Positions 7,540 through 15,944 of a DNA stretch of 41,533 bases are shown here, piece after piece (the first letter of the stretch is position 1; each line of letters opens with the position of its first letter). The position numbers and the translations under genes were made by a program. Location: contig NTHE01000066.1 in assembly GCA_002551355.1 (NCBI GenBank), positions 1-41,533 of the forward strand, written 5' to 3'. The DNA is from Streptomyces sp. man185 (GTDB taxonomy: Bacteria > Actinomycetota > Actinomycetes > Streptomycetales > Streptomycetaceae). The notes under the pieces are model-generated. The model saw nothing but the letters and a program-made list of their open reading frames with translations. It did no database searches and was not told the origin of the DNA.

Positions 7540-8384
7540 GTGTCGTTGACTGACGCTCAATGGGCGAGGATCGAGCCGCTGCTGCCGGACCGGACTCCGA
7601 AGCGGGGCGGGCGGTGGCGGGATCACCGGCAGGTGATCGACGCGATCGCGTTCAAGTACCGCACCGGGACGCCGTGGATGGACCTGCCCGAGCACTTCGG
7701 ATCGTGGAAGGGCGCTCATAACCGGCTGCGCAAGTGGGCCACCGACGGCACCTGGGAGGAGGTCTTCACCGCCCTGCTGGCCCAGGCCGACGCCGAAGGC
7801 GACCTCGACTGGGTCGTCGCGGTCGACTCCACCGTCGTCCGAGCTCATCAGCACGCTGCCGGGGCCCGTCAAAAGGGGCCCAGGCCGACGAGCCGGACCA
7901 CCATGCCCTCGGACGGTCCCGCGGTGGGCTGACCACAAAGATCCACCTTGCCGCGGACAGCCGCTGTCGGCCGCTCGCCTTCGTTCTCACGCCCGGCCAG
8001 GCAGGTGACGCACCCGCGTTCACCCAGGTAATGGCCCGGCTACGGGTGCCCCGGCCGACCGGCCATCCCAGCACCACGCCGGAGGTGGTCCTGGCCGACA
8101 AGGCGTATTCGTCCCGCGCGATCCGCGCTCATCTTCGCCGGCGCAGGGTCCGGGCGGTGATCCCACAGCCCGCCGACCAGGCCACGAACCGCAAACGCCG
8201 CGGCAGCCATGGCGGCAGACCACCGGCCTTCGACCGCGACGCCTACAAACAGCGCAACACAGTCGAGCGGTGCATCAACAAGCTCAAACAGTGGCGCGGT
8301 CTGGCCACCCGATACGACAAGACCGCCACCATCTACCAGGCGGCACTCCACCTCGCGGGCATCTTCATCTGGTCCGCGCGCTGA
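7540..8384 (+). CDS. IS5-family DDE transposase made by -1 frameshifting
   Basis: Frame one starts at GTG 7540 (SLTDAQWARIEPLLPD) and runs to a stop at 7932; the second frame is open from upstream to 8384. The two join at AAAAGGGG (7871-7878): the natural product reads HQHAAGARQKG then AQADEPDHHALGRSRGGLTTK. A -1 slip on A-AAA-GGG is therefore expected, as in many IS5-group elements. Catalytic residues are visible: the first Asp in VAVDSTVVRAHQH, the second in VVLADKAYSS, and the Glu in NTVERCINKLKQWR. The fused product is about 280 residues, normal for the group. All key residues are present, so the element may still be active. Confidence 0.9.
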
Positions 8385-8481
8385 CTCGAAGCCGCCCTTG
8401 GCACAGAATGATCGTGTGCTTCCTCCTCGACTGCTGTGGTGCGATCCTCGGCCCATTCCCCGGTTCAACCGTCAGGAACCG

Positions 8482-8751
8482 GTGACACTGATCGTCCGGG
8501 ACCCCGGCTTCCACGAGCCGACTGACGAGGACGACTGCACGGTGTTCTCCTACTTCTGTCAGGCGCATGACCGCTTCTACCAGCGCGAGGCTTGCGGGGA
8601 GGGGCCGCATCTCATCGCTCTGCACTGTGAGGAGCACGGGCTTGAATACATGTGGCCACAGCCACTCACGCTCATGTTCCCTGCAGGTTTTGAGCCGCCG
8701 CTCAGCGGGGTGCAACTCAGCTGGCTGCAAGCAGAGTGGGATGCCGCCTAA
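8482..8751 (+). CDS. Unrecognised small protein carried inside the IS, possible zinc binding
   Basis: I do not recognise this 89-residue protein. The GTG start at 8482 follows CAGGAACC; an in-frame GTG at 8416 is a longer option. It contains two C-x2-H pairs, CQAH and CEEH, roughly 25 residues apart, with another Cys between, so it may bind a metal. The N-terminal half is acidic (EPTDEDDC). It ends with TAA, uncommon in this genome, three bases before the right terminal repeat (8754). It lies wholly within the IS and on the transposase strand, so it behaves as a passenger gene. Whether it is expressed or useful to the host cannot be told. Confidence 0.5.
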   Translation: MTLIVRDPGFHEPTDEDDCTVFSYFCQAHDRFYQREACGEGPHLIALHCEEHGLEYMWPQPLTLMFPAGFEPPLSGVQLSWLQAEWDAA

Positions 8752-8753
8752 CC

Positions 8754-8776
8754 ATGATCCGAAAGAGACGCCCTAG
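8754..8776 (-). repeat. Right terminal inverted repeat and right CTAG of the IS
   Basis: ATGATCCGAAAGAGACGCC at 8754-8772 is the inverted copy of the left end, followed by CTAG at 8773-8776. This CTAG also supplies the TAG stop of the pentapeptide gene on the minus strand. Confidence 0.85.
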
Positions 8777-9615
8777 GCGGCCCAGTGCGGGGGGCGGCTC
8801 AGGGATGTGGGGAGTGCTGTTTTCGCGTTGCCCTTGGCAGCGTTGAGCTGGGCCTGAGTGAGGAACAGGCTTCCCGTGAGGTCGGCGCCCGAGAGTTCGG
8901 CGTCACGGAAGTCCGCACCGATGAGGTCGGCCAGGCGGAGATCGGCACCGGTGAGATCGGCGGCGATCAGATAGGCCCCGCGGAGGTCCGCTCCGCGCAG
9001 ATCGGCGCCACGCAGGCGGGCCCCGATGAGGTCGGCACCGCGGTGGTTGCGCTTCTTGCGGCGGGGCCCGGCGGCCCGGACCAGTTCGCTCGTGCGCAGA
9101 AGCAGACCGGCGACCCGGTCACGGTGACCGGCGACATCCAGTTCGGCGAAGTCGACGGCGGGGCGCTCGGTGTGCCGTTCCGTCTCTTCCAGGGCTCGGC
9201 GGATCTCGGTGTGCAGAGGGCGTGCGTCCGGCAGCGTGAGTGCCTCGGTGAGGTACCACAGCAGTTCATGGAGCTGACGCATGACCGGGAACACCTGGAA
9301 CATCTGCGCGGCGAGGTCGGGGGACGAACGCCAGTCGCGGCCCCCGTAGGTCTCCTGGGAGACCTTCTGTCCGGCGCCGAAGCAGTCGTACACGGTGCAG
9401 CCGGAGAAACCCTTCGGACGCAGCCGGGTGTGGATGCCGCAGCGGAAATCGTCCTGAAGGTTGGGGCAGGGCCGCCCGGCGTCCTTGTCGATGGCGAAGT
9501 CCGACGAAGCCGTCAGCGTGAGTGCGACGCAGCAGAGAGCGAAACAGTTCGTGCAGTCCGCGCGCAGAGCCTCCCGTCCGTTGTCGGGCACGGCGGTCGG
9601 ATCGTTGTCGGGCAC
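8773..9615 (-). CDS. Cys-rich and pentapeptide-repeat protein
   Basis: This 280-residue protein has two parts. Residues 20-95 hold a cysteine cluster (DCTNCFALCC, later PCPNLQDDFRCGIH and GCTVYDCFGAGQ), resembling YkgJ-like metal-chelating segments. Residues 195-260 are pentapeptide repeats with the A(D/N)LxG pattern, which form a right-handed beta helix. A predicted helical region links them. GTG at 9615 is preferred because of GAGGA upstream; the frame is open much further, but without a ribosome site. The stop TAG is part of the CTAG target at which the IS5 element inserted, so the reading frame is intact. The fold assignment is good. The function of this two-part family is not known to me. 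Confidence 0.85.
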   Translation of the reverse strand: MPDNDPTAVPDNGREALRADCTNCFALCCVALTLTASSDFAIDKDAGRPCPNLQDDFRCGIHTRLRPKGFSGCTVYDCFGAGQKVSQETYGGRDWRSSPDLAAQMFQVFPVMRQLHELLWYLTEALTLPDARPLHTEIRRALEETERHTERPAVDFAELDVAGHRDRVAGLLLRTSELVRAAGPRRKKRNHRGADLIGARLRGADLRGADLRGAYLIAADLTGADLRLADLIGADFRDAELSGADLTGSLFLTQAQLNAAKGNAKTALPTSLSRPPHWAA

Positions 9616-9756
9616 GGGTGGCGGGTCCTCGCGTGGATGGTGCTGTGGGTGTTGCGGGTCTAGAGCACACGAGTCTAGCGAGGAGCCGTGGGAGCGACGC
9701 TCCTGCCTGCTGCTGCCGGTGCACACTGGGCGCCGTAGGTATGACGAGGGGGACGC

Positions 9757-10251
9757 ATGGGCACCGAGGAGAGCACCGGATTCGAGCCCGCGACCGGCGA
9801 CGGTCCACCGGCTGCCGAGCCCGCGGCGGCACGGGCAGCTTCGGTGCGGACCGCGTTCGAGGGACTGCTGCAGATCCGTCGCCTCACCGGTAACGGGCGC
9901 CCCGACCCCGTGGCCGCTCCGGCTCCGTGGGAGCTGAACCGCGCGGTGCGAGCGGTCTCGTTGGTGCTGGAGAGTTCGGGGGCGACGCCTTCGGCCGTCG
10001 ACCCGGCGGGGCGTCGCGTGTCGGCCGGATACCGGGTGAGCGACGGCGAGTCGGCAGGGTCGGTACGGGTCGAGTGGACCGGGCCGCCCGGCAGCGGCGC
10101 CGCTCACGACGAGGAGGAGGCGTTGGCCGGCTGCGCTTCGGCCTTGCGGGAGCTGGGCTGGACGGTGCTGCTCTACCGGGGGCCCCGCAGGCGGCGCTAC
10201 CTGGAGGTGGAGCCGCCGAGCGGGTTGTCCGGCGGGCACGGCCGGGCTTGA
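9757..10251 (+). CDS. Hypothetical protein
   Basis: This 164-residue protein matches no family I recognise. It has an Ala/Pro-rich start, a central segment with AVRAVSLVLESSGATP and a compact C-terminal half (GSVRVEWTGPP, then ALRELGWTVLLYRGPRRRRYLEVEPP), suggesting a small alpha/beta domain. The start is well supported: GAGGGGG five bases before ATG 9757. It is divergent from the pentapeptide gene with a 141-base shared upstream region and is followed by another small gene in the same direction, 65 bases later. No signal peptide or membrane segment is seen. Confidence 0.7.
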   Translation: MGTEESTGFEPATGDGPPAAEPAAARAASVRTAFEGLLQIRRLTGNGRPDPVAAPAPWELNRAVRAVSLVLESSGATPSAVDPAGRRVSAGYRVSDGESAGSVRVEWTGPPGSGAAHDEEEALAGCASALRELGWTVLLYRGPRRRRYLEVEPPSGLSGGHGRA

Positions 10252-10316
10252 GGCGGCGTTGTCAGACCCATGAGAGATGCTTGACGGACCGACAGTTCTG
10301 AGGAGGAGATGCTGAG

Positions 10317-10544
10317 ATGGACAGCGACGAACTCGCCGCGGCGCAGGCGTACGTCCGCCTGTTGGAGGCCACCCGGGCAGCACTCGCTGACCCCGACGAC
10401 GCACCGGTCTACCTGCCCCTGCTCACCTCCCCGATGAGGGAAGCCGACCAGGCCCTGCGCAGCGCGGGACTGACAGGCAACGAGGACCGGCTGTTCGCTC
10501 TCGTCCGGGCACTGCAGCCGAGCCTTTCCCGCAGCGACAGATAG
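10317..10544 (+). CDS. Small hypothetical helical protein
   Basis: This 75-residue product is predicted almost entirely alpha-helical (DELAAAQAYVRLLEATRAAL, then READQALRSAGL and LFALVRALQPSL). The ATG at 10317 follows GGAGGAG at 10300-10309, slightly far but strong. A TTGACG hexamer at 10281-10286 could be a -35 element. It lies downstream of another hypothetical gene and converges on the enoyl-CoA hydratase-like gene. No function can be named. Confidence 0.6.
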   Translation: MDSDELAAAQAYVRLLEATRAALADPDDAPVYLPLLTSPMREADQALRSAGLTGNEDRLFALVRALQPSLSRSDR

Positions 10545-10591
10545 ACGCGCCGGACGGGCGGCGCCGGACGCGACGGGCCGCGTCCGTCCTC

Positions 10592-11695
10592 CTACCCGGC
10601 CCGTCCCTCCTGCGCGGAGGTGTCTGCGAGTCCCGGAGCGAGACCGAGCTCTTCTTCGCCGGGACCGAGGGGTGCGAAGAACCGGGCGACCTCCTGGTCG
10701 TCGACCTCGGCGAGGGAGCCCGGCTTCCACTGCGGGTCGTTGTCCTTGTCGATGATCCGGGCCCGCACGCCTTCCACGAAATCGGGGTGCTCGAACGCCC
10801 GGCTGGAGACCCGGAACTCCTGGTCGAGAACGGCTTCCAGGTGGTCGAGCCGGGCTGCACGGCGGACGGCGGCGAGGGTGACCTTGAGAGCGACGGGCGA
10901 CTTCGTCAGCAGTTCGTCCGCCGCCGCCTCCGCTGCGGGAACACCGCTCTCGCGCAGCTTGCGGACGATGTCCTCCACGGTGTCCGCCGCATAACAGGCG
11001 TCGATCCAGTCGCGCTGCGGGGCGAGTTCACCGGCGGGCGGCTCCGTGGCGAACTTCTGGACGATGCCCGCAGCCGAATCGTCCGGGCCGGCCGGCTCTC
11101 CCAGCGCTTCGGTCAGGGCCGGCAGGAGGCGGGCCGGAACATGGTGATCGGCCAGGCCGCAGAGAATGGCGTCCGCCGCACCGACGGATCGGCCCGTGAG
11201 CGCGAGATGGGTGCCCAGTTCACCCGGGGCGGCGGCCAGCAGGCGGGTGCCCCCGACATCGGGCACGAACCCGATCGCGGTCTCGGGCATGGCGACGCGT
11301 GAGCGTTCGGTGACGACACGAATTCCGGCGTGGGCCGACACCCCGACTCCGCCGCCCATCACGATGCCGTCCATCAGTGCGACGTACGGCTTGGGGAATC
11401 GGGCGATGCGGGCGTTGAGGCGGTACTCGGCACGCCAGAACTCCAGGGACGCTCGCCCCGACGCCCGGGCATCGTCGTGCAGGGCCCGGATGTCGCCACC
11501 GGCGCACAGGCCCCGGTCACCCGCCCCGGACAGCAGTACCGAGCCGATCGCCTCGTCCTGCTCGGCGCGGGCCAGGGCCTCGTCGAGAAGCCGCACCATG
11601 GTGCGGCTGAGGGCGTTGAGGGCCCGGGGTCGGTTCAGTGTGAGGTGCAGGCAGGCGCCCCGCGTCTCCAGCAGGACGGGCCGGTCGTCGTTCAT
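10592..11695 (-). CDS. Enoyl-CoA hydratase/isomerase family protein, likely 3-hydroxyisobutyryl-CoA hydrolase
   Basis: This 367-residue crotonase-fold enzyme has the N-terminal oxyanion-hole segment GLCAGGDIRALHDD, the second GGGVGVS segment and PETAIGFVPDVGG, with the catalytic acidic residue expected in the HIBYL-CoA hydrolase branch. The long C-terminal extension (VARAFEHPDF-type region reading SRAFEHPDFVEGVRARIIDKD) is characteristic of that branch and absent in ordinary 260-residue hydratases. The likely reaction is hydrolysis of 3-hydroxyisobutyryl-CoA in valine breakdown. ATG 11695 is the start of conserved sequence. The gene is not linked to other valine genes here, so the substrate is a family-based inference. 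Confidence 0.85.
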   Translation of the reverse strand: MNDDRPVLLETRGACLHLTLNRPRALNALSRTMVRLLDEALARAEQDEAIGSVLLSGAGDRGLCAGGDIRALHDDARASGRASLEFWRAEYRLNARIARFPKPYVALMDGIVMGGGVGVSAHAGIRVVTERSRVAMPETAIGFVPDVGGTRLLAAAPGELGTHLALTGRSVGAADAILCGLADHHVPARLLPALTEALGEPAGPDDSAAGIVQKFATEPPAGELAPQRDWIDACYAADTVEDIVRKLRESGVPAAEAAADELLTKSPVALKVTLAAVRRAARLDHLEAVLDQEFRVSSRAFEHPDFVEGVRARIIDKDNDPQWKPGSLAEVDDQEVARFFAPLGPGEEELGLAPGLADTSAQEGRAG

Positions 11696-11975
11696 GCGTG
11701 CGCTCCGCTCGCTGGGCTCGTGGACACATGGGAGGCCGCCCATGGTCGCGGACGGTCCCCGGCTGCCATTCTGCGGCCCCCGGATCGGGCCGGGGTGGAG
11801 GGGGTCTGTGCAGGGCGGACCCGCGGGCAGGCGGAGGCACGGCGCAGACGCACGGGAGCGCGGGGATACGGGCTCGTGGGCGAGCCGCTGTGGCACTCCG
11901 ATGGATGCGGCTCGACAATTGAGGCCTACGGGGTGCGCCGACGCACTGCCCCGCCGGACGACCTCCGGAGCAGGA

Positions 11976-14108
11976 ATGACCGACGACGAACGGCGGCAGG
12001 ACGCCGAAGCCTCTCCGCTCCGCCGGATCGACCGGAAGACCAACGGTGAGATCCGGCCGACGGAGCGCCTCGCCATGAATCGGACCGGCAGCTTCGACTG
12101 GGATCTGGACACTCGGACCCTGGACATCGACGAGGCCGGGCTCATGGTGTTCGGCGTGGATCCGGCGACGTTCGACGCCCGCCCGGGGGCCCTGTTGGAG
12201 CACCTGGAGCCGGCGGAACGGGCCCGGCTCGACGTCACGATCGACGAGGCCATCACCGGCGGCAGCAATTCCTACAGCGTCCACTTCCGCGTACCGCTGG
12301 ACGACGGGACCACGCAGTGGACTCATGTCCAGGCGCGCATTCTCCGTTCGAAGGACGGAAGGGCCCACCGGATCGTGGGGGTCGTCCGGGACGCGACGGC
12401 GGAAGTCACCCATTCGGCCTTCGTGCTCGACCTGGAAAAACGGCGACAGCGCCAGACCAATATCGTTGAACGAACAACGAGTGCTATGTCCCGCGCGGTG
12501 ACCGTGGACGATGTGACGGCCGCCCTCACCGGACCCGGTGGGCTGGCCCGGCTCGGGGCGGACGGTCTCGCTCTGGGGCTCGTGGAGAGTTCCGCCCTGA
12601 ACATCGTCGCGCTGAGCGGGGAGTCGCTCGAAGTGCTCGACGGGCTCGGTTCCGGTGACCTCGACCGCAACCTTCCCCTCGCGGACACCATCCGCAGCGG
12701 ACGCCCCCGCTTCATCACCTCGCTCGCCGCGCTGGCCCGTCGCTACCCGGAGCTGGAGCCGCATCTCGGCAGGCTCAGGTTCCGGGCGGCGGCGTATCTC
12801 CCGCTGGTGGCCCAGGCCCGGTCGCTCGGTGGTCTGGCCCTCTTCTACCGCGAGCGCACGGTCTTCAACGCCGACGAACGCATTCTGTGCCTGGGACTTG
12901 CCGCCATCGTGGCCCAGTCCCTGCAGCGGGCGATGCTCTTCGACGAGGAGCGGGAGTTCGCCACCCAGCTCCAGTCCGCGATGCTCCCGCCCCGGATACA
13001 GGACATCGAGGGCGGCGAGATCGCGGTCCGGTACCACGCCGCGTGGAGCGGCCGACAGGTCGGGGGCGACTGGTACGACGTGATCACCCTGCCCAAGAAC
13101 CGTTACGGGCTGGTCGTGGGGGACGTTCAGGGGCACGACACCCACGCGGCCGCGATCATGGGCCAGTTGCGCATCGCCCTGCGCGCGTACGCCGCCGAGG
13201 GTCATCCGCCGGCCACCGTGCTGGCCCGGGCCTCCCGCTTCCTCGCCGAGCTGGACACCGAGCGCTTCGCCACCTGCACATACGCCCAGGTCGACCTGGG
13301 GTCCGGAGCGGTGCAGGTAGTGCGGGCCGGGCATCTCGGACCGTTGATCCGCCATGTCGACGGGCGGGTCGGCAGCCCGCAGGTGCGCGGCGGGCTGCCG
13401 CTGGGCACCTCCACGGATCTCCTGGACGAGGAGTATCCGGAGACCCGGCTCGACCTGGTACCCGGTGAGACGTTCGTGCTGTACACGGACGGGTTGGTGG
13501 AGGAGCCCGGAGCCGACCTCGACGCGGGGATCGACGCGCTGCGCAACGAGGTCAGCGCCGGGCCCGCGGGGGCCGAGGCGTTGGCCGATCACCTGTCGGA
13601 ACGGCTGTGGGAACGGTGGGGGTCAGGGGACGATGTGGCACTTCTGGTCCTGCGCCGGAGCCCGGACGTGGGGTCGTCGCACGCGCCGCGGCTCCACCAG
13701 TACATCCACCAGGCCGACCCGGAAGGCCTCTCGGACGCCCGCGCGATCGTGCGCCAGGCCCTCGCCGACTGGGACATGGCCGAGTTCGCGGACGACGCCG
13801 AGCTCGTCACGGGCGAGTTGCTGGTGAACGTGCTCCTGCACACCGAGGGCGGGGCCGTCCTGACCCTGGAAGTGCTGCCCGAACCGGTACGGCGGATTCG
13901 GCTGTCGGTCCAGGACCGGTCCAGCGCCTGGCCCCGTCGGCGTACGCCGGGCGAGACGTCCACCTCCGGCCGAGGACTGCTCCTGCTCGACGCGGTCGCC
14001 ACGCGCTGGGGGATCGAGCCCCGCGGCGAGGGCAAGGCCGTCTGGTGCGAGATCGGCCCCACTCCCCCGCCGGCCACCGCGCCGCCATCGACGGTCCCGG
14101 AGCGGTGA
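11976..14108 (+). CDS. PAS-GAF-SpoIIE phosphatase with C-terminal HATPase domain
   Basis: This 710-residue signalling protein has a PAS-like region (residues 30-145; FDWDLDTRTLDI and FRVPLDDGTTQWTHV), GAF-like (170-310), SpoIIE/PP2C phosphatase (about 330-545; GRQVGGDWYDV and GLVVGDVQGHD with the metal-binding Asp residues, later VLYTDGLVE and GDDVALLVLRR) and a GHKL ATPase (570-700; ELVTGELLVNVLLHT, TSGRGLLLLDAVATRWG). Such proteins in Streptomyces switch anti-anti-sigma partners by dephosphorylation and the ATPase half acts as an anti-sigma kinase-like domain. The cytoplasmic location is supported by the lack of membrane helices. ATG 11976 follows GGAG and CAGG. Target partners are not in the window. 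Confidence 0.93.
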   Translation: MTDDERRQDAEASPLRRIDRKTNGEIRPTERLAMNRTGSFDWDLDTRTLDIDEAGLMVFGVDPATFDARPGALLEHLEPAERARLDVTIDEAITGGSNSYSVHFRVPLDDGTTQWTHVQARILRSKDGRAHRIVGVVRDATAEVTHSAFVLDLEKRRQRQTNIVERTTSAMSRAVTVDDVTAALTGPGGLARLGADGLALGLVESSALNIVALSGESLEVLDGLGSGDLDRNLPLADTIRSGRPRFITSLAALARRYPELEPHLGRLRFRAAAYLPLVAQARSLGGLALFYRERTVFNADERILCLGLAAIVAQSLQRAMLFDEEREFATQLQSAMLPPRIQDIEGGEIAVRYHAAWSGRQVGGDWYDVITLPKNRYGLVVGDVQGHDTHAAAIMGQLRIALRAYAAEGHPPATVLARASRFLAELDTERFATCTYAQVDLGSGAVQVVRAGHLGPLIRHVDGRVGSPQVRGGLPLGTSTDLLDEEYPETRLDLVPGETFVLYTDGLVEEPGADLDAGIDALRNEVSAGPAGAEALADHLSERLWERWGSGDDVALLVLRRSPDVGSSHAPRLHQYIHQADPEGLSDARAIVRQALADWDMAEFADDAELVTGELLVNVLLHTEGGAVLTLEVLPEPVRRIRLSVQDRSSAWPRRRTPGETSTSGRGLLLLDAVATRWGIEPRGEGKAVWCEIGPTPPPATAPPSTVPER

Positions 14109-14117
14109 CGGACGAAA

Positions 14118-14153
14118 GGGTGTGCCGCATCACCACGGTGATGCGGCACACCC
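14118..14153. terminator. Strong 17-bp hairpin after the phosphatase gene
   Basis: GGGTGTGCCGCATCACC and its exact complement are separated by two bases. This perfect stem lies nine bases after the phosphatase stop and before the convergent LAETG gene, so it is well placed as a bidirectional terminator. There is no T-run, which is usual for Streptomyces. Confidence 0.75.
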
Positions 14154-14154
14154 T

Positions 14155-14189
14155 CGGGCCACGGCTCGTACGGCCTCAGCCGTGGCCCG
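14155..14189. terminator. Second hairpin between convergent genes
   Basis: CGGGCCACGGCT (14155-14166) pairs with AGCCGTGGCCCG (14178-14189) around an 11-base loop. It directly follows the first hairpin. The pair probably ends transcription from both sides. Confidence 0.65.
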
Positions 14190-14296
14190 GGCGGCCTCGG
14201 TCGCCGGTCGGACGACTCAGGCCGTTTCCTGCGTTCCCAGGACTCATCCGGTCCTGCGCCCCGTCCTGCCGGCGCGGGCCGCTGAGCGCGGGAGCC

Positions 14297-14917
14297 TCAG
14301 TTCTGGACGGTACGCCGCTTGCGGACGGCCCACAGGATGCCGCCACCGGCCAGCAGCACCGCGACGGCCGCGCCTCCGATGACCGGCGTCGTCGACGACG
14401 AACCGGTCTCGGCCAGGTCCGGCGAACTCGGGCTCGGGGCGGGCACGGCGGGCGCGGACTCCGAAGGCTGCTCGCTGGGAGTGGCGCTCGGCTCGGGCGT
14501 CCCGGTGGACGGCGTCTCCGACGGGGCCGGCTCGGTCGGCGGGGAGCTGGGCTCTTCGTCGCACACCTTCGCCGTCTCCGACTTGTCGATGGAGTGCCGG
14601 CCGTCGCCGTCGGCGTCCTTGACGACCAGTCGGACGGTCACCGGCTTGTCGTGCTCGGGAAGCGCCAGCTTCTCGTGGAACTCACGGCCGAACGTCTCGG
14701 TGGGCAGCAGGTCCTTGCCGTCCACGGTGATGGTCACCGTGTTGGGGACGTCGCTCGTGTAGTTGGTGAGGTCGACAGTCACCTCGGAGCAGGTCACGGC
14801 CCAGGTGGGGGTGTGAGCCGCGGCCGGACCGGCGGAGATGACGCCTCCGGTCAGACCGACGACCGCAGCGGCCACGAGTGCTCCCGCGCCGCGCCACGAT
14901 CTCCTGGGTATGGTCAT
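14297..14917 (-). CDS. LAETG-anchored surface protein (sortase substrate)
   Basis: This 206-residue exported protein has a signal peptide with twin arginines and a hydrophobic core (about residues 1-35, ending GPAAAHT). A mature beta-rich region follows (TCSEVTVDLTNYTS, ITVDGKDLLP, VTVRLVVKDADGDGRHS), then a Pro/Ser/Glu/Thr-rich wall-spanning stretch, the sorting signal LAETG near residue 170, a hydrophobic helix and the positive tail RKRR. This LAxTG type is used by class E sortases in Streptomyces. A cysteine pair in the mature part could form a disulphide. ATG 14917 is the start of the signal peptide. Its own sortase is not in the window. The ligand or function of the exposed domain is unknown. 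Confidence 0.88.
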   Translation of the reverse strand: MTIPRRSWRGAGALVAAAVVGLTGGVISAGPAAAHTPTWAVTCSEVTVDLTNYTSDVPNTVTITVDGKDLLPTETFGREFHEKLALPEHDKPVTVRLVVKDADGDGRHSIDKSETAKVCDEEPSSPPTEPAPSETPSTGTPEPSATPSEQPSESAPAVPAPSPSSPDLAETGSSSTTPVIGGAAVAVLLAGGGILWAVRKRRTVQN

Positions 14918-15164
14918 GGATTCTTCCTCCAGATACTTCTCATCGCCCGAGTGGCGGTGGGGCGCACAGTACTGCCATCGTCCCGGGACGGCGCATTCGC
15001 ACCGTGAGTAGTCCCTCGCACCAACTCAGCCCATATCCGCGCTACTTCCGGCAAGGCGGGCAAGCCTTCTGTCGAACTGTCCTCCAGCGGTGCCGAATGA
15101 GAGGGTGGGCTGTGCATCTATCTGTCGCCGCCCGCGCGCCCGAGCCTGGAGCTTGACCCGTTCT

Positions 15165-15839
15165 ATGCGAATGCTGCTGATCCGCCACGGCCAGACACCG
15201 TCCAACCTCGGCCACTTCCTGGACACCGCGCGGCCCGGCCCCGGTCTCACCGACCTTGGGCTGCGGCAGGCGGCGGCCCTGCCCGGGGCGCTCGCCGGGG
15301 AGGACATCGCCGCGTTGTACGCCTCCACCCTGACGCGCACGCAGCTGACGGCCGCGCCGCTGGCCGCGGAGCGGGGCATCGAGGTCCTGATCCGTGACGG
15401 GATCCGGGAACTATCGGCCGGCGACCTGGAGATGCGGGCCGACGAGGACGCCGTCCGGCAGTATCTGACGACCGCCTTCGCCTGGTCGGCCGGGGACACC
15501 GCCCTCCGGATGCCCGGGGGCGAAAGCGGGACGGAGGCGCTGGCCCGCTTCGACGCGGTGGTGGCCGAAGCGGCGGAGGCCGAGGAGCGCGGGACCGTGG
15601 CGCTCGTCAGTCATGGTGCCGCTATCCGTGTGTGGACAGCCGCCCGCGCACGGAACGTCACGGTCGAGTTCGCCGCCGAACACAGCCTGGACAACACAGG
15701 CGTGGTGGTGGTCGAGGGCTCGCCGGACTCAGGATGGACGGCCCTGTCCTGGGCCGGGACGGTTGTCCCGGCGGTTACCGCGAGTGGTGTGGTGGACGGC
15801 GGCCCGGCAGGCCGCACGTTGCCGGGCCCGGAGCTCTGA
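15165..15839 (+). CDS. Histidine phosphatase family protein (phosphoglycerate mutase-like)
   Basis: This 224-residue enzyme starts MRMLLIRHGQTPSN, where RHG contains the phospho-accepting histidine. ASTLTRTQLTAAPLA, RELSAGDLEM and LVSHGAAIRVW supply the second Arg, the acid and the second His of the fold. It removes phosphate from a small molecule or protein; the exact substrate is not predictable. ATG 15165 follows CTGGAG. Its C-terminal tail (after residue 185) is Gly/Pro-rich and not part of the fold. The flanking genes do not suggest an operon. Confidence 0.9.
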   Translation: MRMLLIRHGQTPSNLGHFLDTARPGPGLTDLGLRQAAALPGALAGEDIAALYASTLTRTQLTAAPLAAERGIEVLIRDGIRELSAGDLEMRADEDAVRQYLTTAFAWSAGDTALRMPGGESGTEALARFDAVVAEAAEAEERGTVALVSHGAAIRVWTAARARNVTVEFAAEHSLDNTGVVVVEGSPDSGWTALSWAGTVVPAVTASGVVDGGPAGRTLPGPEL

Positions 15840-15944
15840 CCGGCATCGGATCGCCCCCGATCTCCGCTCCTGCTTCAGCCACTGCCCATGCTCGTACTCC
15901 TGCTCCTGCTGGTCGGAATGTGACGATGTGATGACGCTGCGTCG

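Larger units (their letters stand above)
7503..8772 (+). mobile_element. IS5-family insertion sequence with passenger gene, 1270 bp
   Basis: The element is bounded by imperfect 19-bp terminal inverted repeats, GCCGTTTCCTTCGGATCAT at 7503-7521 and the complement of GGCGTCTCTTTCGGATCAT at 8754-8772 (16 of 19 identical). It is flanked by CTAG on both sides (7499-7502 and 8773-8776), the usual IS5-type target. Inside are a two-frame transposase (7540-8384) and a second gene (8482-8751). Elements with this transposase layout normally end soon after the transposase stop, so about 370 extra bases are unusual. A possible decayed older right end (TGACTCGAAGCCGCC) sits at the transposase stop, 8382-8396. 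Confidence 0.88.

Noticed and set aside
8850..9050. Short periodic DNA repeats on the plus strand
   Set aside because: They are the DNA of the minus-strand pentapeptide repeats, not a CRISPR array or satellite.
11517..13592. 691-residue minus-strand frame opposite the phosphatase
   Set aside because: Antisense shadow without recognisable domain.
13607..15007. Long plus-strand frame past the phosphatase gene
   Set aside because: It crosses two hairpins and the antisense of the LAETG gene, and lacks any motif.
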